64,000 nt of DNA from CAZCAC01 sp964496575 (GTDB lineage Bacteria; Planctomycetota; UBA1135; GCA-002686595): the NCBI GenBank assembly GCA_964496575.1, contig CAZCAC010000037.1:1-64000 (forward strand), written 5' to 3'. A program made the position numbers and the translations under genes. This document shows positions 57,998-64,000 of the stretch, piece after piece. Below the pieces are notes generated by a model. That model was not told the DNA's origin. It was given only the letters and a program-made list of their open reading frames with translations, and did not search any database. Each line of letters begins with the position of its first letter. The stretch's first letter is position 1.

Positions 57998-58873
57998 ATG
58001 CAGAATGAAGCCCAGGCAGACGGAGAAGACCCGAGGTCAGCAACCGCCGTCGAATCCCTGCGGGAGTTCCTGCGCGGAGGAGACCTGCCGGACCACGCGC
58101 TGGAACGAGCCCTCGGCGAGCTCGTCGGGGGGGAGAATGGACGAAGACCGGACGATTCACCGGATCCCGAAGAGCCCCGAGCCGGGGCACACGAGGACCT
58201 GGATTCACTCGCCGAGTACTTCGAGCTGCTCGCCAATGAGCCGGAAGAGGCGGAGAGCTCGCGGCGTGCGCTCCAGGACCGGGGACTGGCCGACCGACTC
58301 AGGTCCCTGGAGAGAGTCGAAGCCCGGGAAGCGACGCACTGGCAGGAGCTGTCACGTTGTCTCACGCGGAAGAACGGCAGACCTCGCTATCGAGAACGGA
58401 TTCTGCGCCACACGTCACGGGGTTGGTTCCTGGACGGAGTCGACCTGCGCGAGATCTTCGCCAGGACCCGGGAACGAATAAAGCTGGCCGCGGCGTTCAT
58501 TCGTGGTTGCAGACCCGTCGCTTATGCTCTGGAGCTTGGAGAACGACTATTGCTGGAGCTCGATATCCCCATCGGTGGTGGCTCCGCAACCCTGGAGCTC
58601 GGTGTCGAGGCCGCATCGAGGGAACGATGGAGATTCCTGTTCCATCTGCGCTCGTCGATACCACTCGATCACGTCTTGCTATCGGTCGAGTTCAACAGAT
58701 ACGAGGAGACTGGACTTCGACGCCTGAACAAGGGATCACTGCTGGAAGTCGTGGTTCCACGGACGACGGATGGCGTGTACAAGCTGGTCGTCGTACGGCA
58801 GGCTGCGGAAGAGGTCCGGACCGAGGTGCTCTCCTTGCCCTGCCTGCTGGATGAGGACGAGCCCGGGACCTGA
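57998..58873 (+). CDS. acidic partner protein of the sigma-like gene, unknown family
   Basis: A 291-residue cytoplasmic protein with no signal peptide. The N-terminal half (about 1-115) is acidic and helical (SLAEYFELLANEPEEAESS). The C-terminal half is strand-rich (ELGERLLLELDIPIGGGSATLELG and LEVVVPRTTDGVYKLVVV) and resembles an Ig- or PilZ-like beta fold only in general outline. It follows the sigma-like gene by 6 bp and so is almost certainly co-expressed. A regulator, anti-sigma or effector role is inferred from this pairing only. Confidence 0.55.
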   Translation: MQNEAQADGEDPRSATAVESLREFLRGGDLPDHALERALGELVGGENGRRPDDSPDPEEPRAGAHEDLDSLAEYFELLANEPEEAESSRRALQDRGLADRLRSLERVEAREATHWQELSRCLTRKNGRPRYRERILRHTSRGWFLDGVDLREIFARTRERIKLAAAFIRGCRPVAYALELGERLLLELDIPIGGGSATLELGVEAASRERWRFLFHLRSSIPLDHVLLSVEFNRYEETGLRRLNKGSLLEVVVPRTTDGVYKLVVVRQAAEEVRTEVLSLPCLLDEDEPGT

Positions 58874-58909
58874 CCGTTCCTCTCCGTGGATCGGTGAGGT
58901 TGGAGTCAC

Positions 58910-60445
58910 CTACCGCCGGAATGGCTTGCCCGTCAGATGCAGGTTCCCTTCGGGAATCGAGAGGATGAACGCCGTGACCGCGCTGGCCGAGATGCGTGAG
59001 TCCGCGCCGTAGCCGGCGTTGTCGCGGTTGGGCTGGTAGTAGAAGCTGCCATCGGGGCATTGCGCGAGGGTGAACCACCAGCGGTTGGCACGCATCAGAT
59101 TCTCGAAGCTGCCGTCGATGACGTTCGCGGCGAGGGCCGCGTAGCCCATCCCCATGATCGGGGAGCCGTGGGTGTCGGGAAAGCTCTCGGGGTGCAGGCC
59201 GATCACCTTGGCGTGGGCTCTGGCCCGCGTCCGGTAGTCACCTCCCGTGTAGGGGCTGAGGTGGTTGGCGATCCCCGCCGCGCCCGTCCGCCCCATGTCC
59301 GCCCAGTCCTGCGCGCCCGCCGGCTGGTCCTCGTACCACACGTAGCCGTTGGCACCGGTCCCGCGCTCGAGGAACGCGTAGGCCGCGTCGTGTCGCTCGC
59401 GATCCACCTCGATCCCGCAGTGCGCCATCAGCGCGAAGGCCAGCGCTCCCTGGCCGGTGATCATGCAGATCGGACCGTACCCCTCGAAGCCGGGGTTGTG
59501 CCCCCAGCCGCCGTGGGAGTCCATCGCGTCCTCGGGCCAGGAGCCCGGATGCGACTCCTTGACCTTCGGGTTCACCTGGGCGAGATCGGTGTACTGGGTG
59601 GAGACGAGGAAGTCGTACACCTCCTGCAGCTCCGCCAGGACCCACTTCTCCCTCGTCGCGAGGTAGTACTCGCTCATCACGATTCCCGCCGCCATGTAGC
59701 GCCAGTTGATCAGCGACGAGTCGTCCTCGGCGCGGGTCGTCCGGGCGTGCCTGCGAACGCACTTCTCGACCGCGGACAGGTACTTCCTCTCGCCGCTCGC
59801 CAGCAGCGCCAGCGGCGCGAAGGTGTCGTGCGGTGGGCTGCCCCAGGAGCCGTCCTCGCGCTGGTGCTCGAGCAGGTACTCGTACAGCTCCGCCCGGATC
59901 CTTTCGGTCTTCGGGCAGTTCTCCGGGAAGCTCCGGGCGAAGCTGCCGTACTTCCGTCCCACCTTCAGCTCGACCCCGACGGTCTCGTCACCGCGGCGCA
60001 AGGTCAGCACGAGCTTCCCCTTGCCCGCCTCGCCCTGGCTCTTCTCCAGCGCGTCGGCGAGCTCCAGGATCGGTCCGTCGGGGCCGAACTTGTCCATGCC
60101 GTAGCCATTCCGGTGCTCCGTCTCGAAGCGCGCTCCCCCCGCTCCCACGATGAGGTCGCCCACCCGGACCTTGCGGTCGGCCGGCGAGCCCTCGAAGACG
60201 TGCTTGACCAGCAGCTCCTTCGGCGCATCGGCGACGAGCTGCACCCGGAGTCCGGTGATCCCCAGGTTGTAGTACCAGCCGTCCACCTCGGCGTCTGGGC
60301 CGCTCCGGGCTCGCTGCTTCCAGGGGTTCCCGTCGTCGTGGTAGTGCACCTGTGCGACGGCCGGCAGGGCGAGGAGGACGACGAGGGCCGAGCCCGACAG
60401 CCAGCGGCGGCCGAGGCGATAGGAGGTGGAATCGGGGAGAGGCAT
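58910..60445 (-). CDS. secreted PDZ plus alpha-toroid protein (DUF6288-like)
   Basis: A 511-residue exported protein. A signal peptide (about 14-32, ending AVAQ) precedes a PDZ-like region (about 60-165; KHVFEGSPADRKVRVGDLIVGAGG). An alpha/alpha-toroid domain (about 185-500) has repeated paired helices and motifs such as QREDGSWG, GHNPGFEGYG, GTGANGYVWYEDQ and MGMGYAALAA. The ensemble matches DUF6288-type proteins, whose activity is unknown. The ATG at 60445 is chosen because the upstream extension is Pro/Arg-rich. It converges on the sigma-partner gene. Confidence 0.7.
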   Translation of the reverse strand: MPLPDSTSYRLGRRWLSGSALVVLLALPAVAQVHYHDDGNPWKQRARSGPDAEVDGWYYNLGITGLRVQLVADAPKELLVKHVFEGSPADRKVRVGDLIVGAGGARFETEHRNGYGMDKFGPDGPILELADALEKSQGEAGKGKLVLTLRRGDETVGVELKVGRKYGSFARSFPENCPKTERIRAELYEYLLEHQREDGSWGSPPHDTFAPLALLASGERKYLSAVEKCVRRHARTTRAEDDSSLINWRYMAAGIVMSEYYLATREKWVLAELQEVYDFLVSTQYTDLAQVNPKVKESHPGSWPEDAMDSHGGWGHNPGFEGYGPICMITGQGALAFALMAHCGIEVDRERHDAAYAFLERGTGANGYVWYEDQPAGAQDWADMGRTGAAGIANHLSPYTGGDYRTRARAHAKVIGLHPESFPDTHGSPIMGMGYAALAANVIDGSFENLMRANRWWFTLAQCPDGSFYYQPNRDNAGYGADSRISASAVTAFILSIPEGNLHLTGKPFRR

Positions 60446-60572
60446 CAGCGGAGAGAACAGGGGGATCGGATAGAGGGGCGAGAGCTCGGGCGGGGGACGT
60501 GCGTCGACCCTTACCTCGGAGCATCGCCGAACACAGTACCGGGTCCCCCACCCGAGCACCAAGAGGGCGGGG

Positions 60573-62288
60573 TCACTTCTCGCCCCAGGTGTCGGGTGAG
60601 AGCTCGATCCGTTGCGACTCTCGCCCGACGACGAGCAGACGACGCTCCAGTTCCCGATCCGCTCGGGTCACCACGAGCTCGTACTCCCCCGGTACGAGCC
60701 GCAGCGGCGTCTCGGTGAGCCAGCGACCGGGCCAGGCGGAGTTGGCGGGAAGACCGGCGGAGTCGTACGCACACGCCCGGATCCATGGTTCGGTGAGCTG
60801 TTCACAGACGAGGGTAACGGCGACCGTGGGGTGCAGCTCGATCCGGAGGTCGTCGACCGAAGCGAGGCTGGCGTCGACGCGCACCGGCGACGAGCTCTGG
60901 CTGTCGTCGAACGGGCGCGGGGGTCGAGCGGGCAGTCCCGGAGACTTCACGACCCAGATCCCGGGTTCGAGTCCCGAGATGCGGAAACCGCCGTCCACTT
61001 CGCTCTTCAGGCTATAGCCGCTCGCCCACGAGACCCCACCGCTCGCCGGGTCGAGGCGGCCCCAGCGCAGGACCGCCTGGATCCCCGATCCATCCTCGCC
61101 GCACACCCGCCCGCTCAGCTCGACCGGCGGGTACATCGGAAGGCTGCCGAGCTCCAACCGCTCGCCGCGGACCACGCTGACCCGTCGTCTCGCCGGCGCC
61201 CGCCCCGGCACTCTCGCCACCAGCCAGCACTCACCTGGTTTCGCGTCCTCGAAGTGCACGCGTCCATCCTCGCCGACCTGCACGGAGGGACCCATGCCGG
61301 CGGCGTACTCGGAGAGGAAGGCGGTGCCGGCGAGCGGCGCGCCATCCTCGGCGGCGACCAGCGTCGCTCCCACCTCGCCCGAGAGGTCGAAGTCCTTCGG
61401 GGTGACGACGAAGGTCACCTCCTGTGTGGAGGGATCGATCCGCTGCGTGCGCAACACCTGATGCGCCGCGACCAGGCTGAGCCAGGCGGGCGAGTCCTCG
61501 TGCAGGGACACTGTCCCGTAGCACTCCGGGCCGTGGTCGGGACGCCCGAAGCCGCCGTTCTGCCAGAAGGTGCCGATGCCGAAGCGATTGTTGAGGCTGC
61601 CCTCCACCCCGGTGAAGGTCGCCCCGGGCTCTTCGCGCGTGGCGACCGGTACGCAGTCGAGTCGCCAGAGCTCGACCTTCGCCTCGCGCAACACCGGCAG
61701 CGCCGCGCGACCGTCGGGAGTGACGAGAAGCACGCGCACCACCTGCTCGGGAACGAGCCGGAAGTCGTGACGCAGGAGCGGAACGTCCGCCGTCAGCTCG
61801 AGGATCGCCTCCGCCAGGTGGTGGTCACCCTTCATCGCGGTCACGCGGCGAGTTCCGAGCGCGACGCCGGTGAGCGCGTAGCGTCCTCGATCGTCGGCGC
61901 GGACCCGGTGTTGCTCCCCGTCGTCCCGGGTCACCCAGACGACAGCCCCTTCCAACGCCACCCCTGCCGTGTCCGTCACCAGTCCGTGCACGACCACGAC
62001 GTCGGCCGGAAGCTGACCGGTCGGAGGTTGATCGGCCGCACCGGGCACAGGGGTCGGCGGCGCCTTCTCGACCATTCGCTCGAGGGGCGGAGCTCCCGGG
62101 GGCTCGGGGGTCGGGAGGGCGATCGCTCCAGGATCCGTGTCCGGCGTTTCTCTGGCCGGTGGCAGAGCTTCTGTGAGGTCGATCCGGTCGGACACCGGCA
62201 ACCAGGCGTTCACCGCGAAGAAGGCGACCACGAAGCCGAGCAGCGCCAGCAGGAATGGCCGGATACGAGACGGGTCAGGGGTCTTCAC
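60573..62288 (-). CDS. membrane-anchored protein with carboxypeptidase-regulatory-like domains
   Basis: About 571 residues. The GTG at 62288 has an excellent ribosome site (GAGGAGG five bases upstream). One membrane helix (about 10-27) is followed by a Pro-rich linker to about residue 90, then strand-rich modules: VHGLVTDTAGVALEGAVV with DDRGRYALTGV, later LSGRVCGEDGSGIQAVLRW and SEVDGGFRISGLEPG. Same architecture as the 4222-6783 protein, without the Lys tail. It follows the next upstream paralogue by about 10 bp, so the pair is an operon. A structural or surface role is likely. Confidence 0.75.
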   Translation of the reverse strand: MKTPDPSRIRPFLLALLGFVVAFFAVNAWLPVSDRIDLTEALPPARETPDTDPGAIALPTPEPPGAPPLERMVEKAPPTPVPGAADQPPTGQLPADVVVVHGLVTDTAGVALEGAVVWVTRDDGEQHRVRADDRGRYALTGVALGTRRVTAMKGDHHLAEAILELTADVPLLRHDFRLVPEQVVRVLLVTPDGRAALPVLREAKVELWRLDCVPVATREEPGATFTGVEGSLNNRFGIGTFWQNGGFGRPDHGPECYGTVSLHEDSPAWLSLVAAHQVLRTQRIDPSTQEVTFVVTPKDFDLSGEVGATLVAAEDGAPLAGTAFLSEYAAGMGPSVQVGEDGRVHFEDAKPGECWLVARVPGRAPARRRVSVVRGERLELGSLPMYPPVELSGRVCGEDGSGIQAVLRWGRLDPASGGVSWASGYSLKSEVDGGFRISGLEPGIWVVKSPGLPARPPRPFDDSQSSSPVRVDASLASVDDLRIELHPTVAVTLVCEQLTEPWIRACAYDSAGLPANSAWPGRWLTETPLRLVPGEYELVVTRADRELERRLLVVGRESQRIELSPDTWGEK

Positions 62289-62298
62289 GTCGGCCTCC

Positions 62299-63919
62299 TC
62301 AGTAGCGGACCACGGTTCGTTCGCTGCCGACGGTGAAAGGGTAGCGCGCGAGCTCGCGGCCATCCTCGAGCTCACGGATGGTGTAACGACCGGGAGCAAG
62401 CCAGACGTCTCGCGGCAGTCCCCGCCCACCGATCAGGGGATTCCCGTCTCCATCTTCCAGCGCGTACTCGGCGCCGGAGCGGAAGCCGCCGCGACGGACC
62501 AGGACGACCTCGACGCCCAGGGGCACGACCAGCTCGAGCTCCCGCTCGGCGACGGTGTCGACCAGGCGCGCGACCCGGGCGCGACCCTCGTCCCCACCGG
62601 CGCGGAGCAGCGTCAGGCCGGGAGCGAGGTGACGTACCGTGGCGACTCCATCGGCGCCGGGAAAGGCGCCGGTGCTGATGTCGAGGTCCTGGAGGCAGGA
62701 GAGCAGGTCGGGGCGGACCGCCGAGATGCCGATTCCGAGCGGCGCTCCGGCCTCGTCGACCACCCGCACCTCGAAGGGCTCGCGCCGCCCGAGGGAGATC
62801 GTGCCCAGGTCGAACGTCTCCCCCGGAAGGACGACGACGCGGCGCTCGAGCAGCTCCCAGCCTCCCCCCTCGACCTTCAGCTCTAGAGGTCCGGGCGGGA
62901 CCCCGGAGAAGACCAGGACGTTCCCCTCTACCTGCGGGCGGAGGTACACCCCACCCGAGGGATGGTGGATCCGGACGTGCTCGGTGATCGGCAGGCCGCT
63001 GCCCGCCTCGACGAGGCGCACGCGTACCCCGCCGCGCACGTCCTCCAGCTGTTCGGGCTCGACGGTGAAGACGAGCTCGTCCACCGGGGCGACCAGCTCG
63101 CGGGACTCGAGGACGACGTCGCGGCACACCGCACTCACCCACACCGGTGGAAGCGCGGACACGGCCAGAACGCCCTGGTAGCGTGCGGGGAGATCGGTGG
63201 GCGCGTCCTGTTCGGCGCGGGAGCGATAGGTGCCCACGCCGTGGCGGTAGGCGACGCGCGAGAGGACGCCGGGGATCCTGGGACCCGGCTTCGCCTCGGT
63301 GGCGACGACCGCGAGGAAGCGCGTCAACTCCCCACGGTCGCCGACCGGGTACGCGTCGCCGTCCGGCTGCTCGAAGCGCACCGGCAACGAGAGCGCCCGG
63401 TCGAGCACGACGTCGTGACGCCAGCCGCGTTGCGCGGGGACCTCGACGGCCTCGACGTGCGGGAGGAACGCTTCGAGGGTGGCCCGTAGCTCGTGCCCGC
63501 CCGGCACCAGCCCCGCTCGAGACCAGCTGCCATCGGGCGCACTCCTGGTGGAGCGGCGAAACGCACCCTCGTTCTCGAAGGTCAGTCGCGCGCCTGGCAC
63601 GGGCACACCCTCGCGATCGGTCACCCGGCCGTAGGCGATCACACCGAGGTCGGAGTCGACGGGGCCGATCACTTCGGCGGCGGGTACGGCCCGGCGCGAC
63701 GTACGCGGGGTAGCCCCCCCCGTCGGTGACCGAAGGGATGACCGAGGAAGGAGCGTGAACGACATGCTCGGACACGATCCCGGGGGATTGCTCCGCGGAC
63801 GTTTCACCGCCGTCGGTCGCGAGCCAGCGTCCCGTGGCGACCAGAGCTCCGAGCGAGGCCCCGACCAGGACCCACCACCCGCCGGGCAAGGGAACCGAGG
63901 ACTGCTCACGTTCGTGCAT
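62299..63919 (-). CDS. membrane-anchored beta-domain protein, frameshifted at a C8 tract
   Basis: Two overlapping frames together make one gene. From the ATG at 63919 (AGGAGAG ribosome site) comes an anchor of about 22 hydrophobic residues and a linker. At the run of eight C (63714-63721) the frame is lost, and the remaining 470 residues continue in the neighbouring frame (GRVTDREGVPVPGARLTFENEG and later DLDISTGAFPGADGVATVRHL). With seven C the product would be about 539 residues with the same layout as its two paralogues. The tract may be a sequencing error, a pseudogene lesion or a phase-variation switch. Confidence 0.65.
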
Positions 63920-64000
63920 CTCTGTCGCTCTCCTCGAGACTGCCGAGTATCTCCCCTTACCTCGCTCGGAAGCCCACTTTCCGGATCCACCGATCCGCGG
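63920..64000. other. window edge, no feature seen
   Basis: Only the ribosome-site region of the frameshifted gene (AGGAGAG near 63929-63936 on the minus strand) is recognised; the rest is too short to interpret. Confidence 0.4.

Overview
The window is high-GC bacterial chromosome with dense, mostly short operons on both strands. It carries no transposase, phage gene, plasmid gene or CRISPR array. The gene content looks planctomycete-like: a large secreted FG-GAP propeller protein with a characteristic C-terminal domain, membrane-anchored proteins built from carboxypeptidase-regulatory-like folds, a PDZ/alpha-toroid secreted protein, parallel beta-helix proteins and a sigma-like protein with a long N-terminal extension. 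This placement is an inference from protein style; there is no rRNA or other phylogenetic marker to prove it.

Layout. 1-2.6 kb: 3'-truncated tRNA-Met, a cysteine-desulfurase-like enzyme without its catalytic cysteine, an orphan GAF-like protein, and a possible small structured RNA ending in a clear hairpin. 2.7-11.2 kb (minus strand): secreted alpha/beta hydrolase, membrane-anchored beta-domain protein, NHL-like protein overlapping a metallophosphoesterase, FG-GAP propeller protein, zinc-finger membrane protein. 11.3-20.3 kb: housekeeping and envelope genes gltX, adenosine deaminase, an FHA-coiled-coil-trypsin membrane protease, queF, and two polytopic membrane proteins, one GT-C-like. 20.4-23 kb: large secreted beta-helix protein. 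23.1-30.6 kb: a complete CusCBA-type heavy-metal efflux operon led by a small cysteine-rich exported protein. 30.6-34.7 kb: B12-type radical SAM, GNAT and radical SAM/SPASM genes, a small tailoring-type island. 34.9-41.4 kb: lipoprotein, full-length cobalamin-dependent metH, a tiny exported peptide gene, and an M28 peptidase lipoprotein. 41.5-43.9 kb: flotillin and its NfeD-like partner. 44.2-48 kb: hemerythrin-like protein, then the whole ring-opening module of anaerobic benzoyl-CoA degradation (had-oah-dch). 48.5-53.3 kb: a frameshifted two-module secreted protein and an M16 peptidase. 53.4-56.2 kb: AMP-ligase, acyl carrier protein and DUF374-type acyltransferase. 56.5-58.9 kb: sigma-like protein with an unknown acidic partner. 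58.9-63.9 kb: PDZ/toroid protein and two more membrane-anchored beta-domain proteins, the last broken at a C8 tract.

Most notable points. (i) The had-oah-dch module would convert cyclohexadiene-carbonyl-CoA to 3-hydroxypimeloyl-CoA, with no benzoyl-CoA reductase in view. (ii) A ~120-bp interspersed repeat with two hairpins is present in three copies, one inverted. (iii) Two long palindromes share TCAGTCA/TGACTGA ends but have unrelated interiors. (iv) The cysteine-desulfurase homologue lacks the active-site Cys. (v) The sigma-like/partner pair and the ligase-ACP-acyltransferase trio are plausible uncharacterised systems. (vi) Two genes are split by single-base frameshifts.
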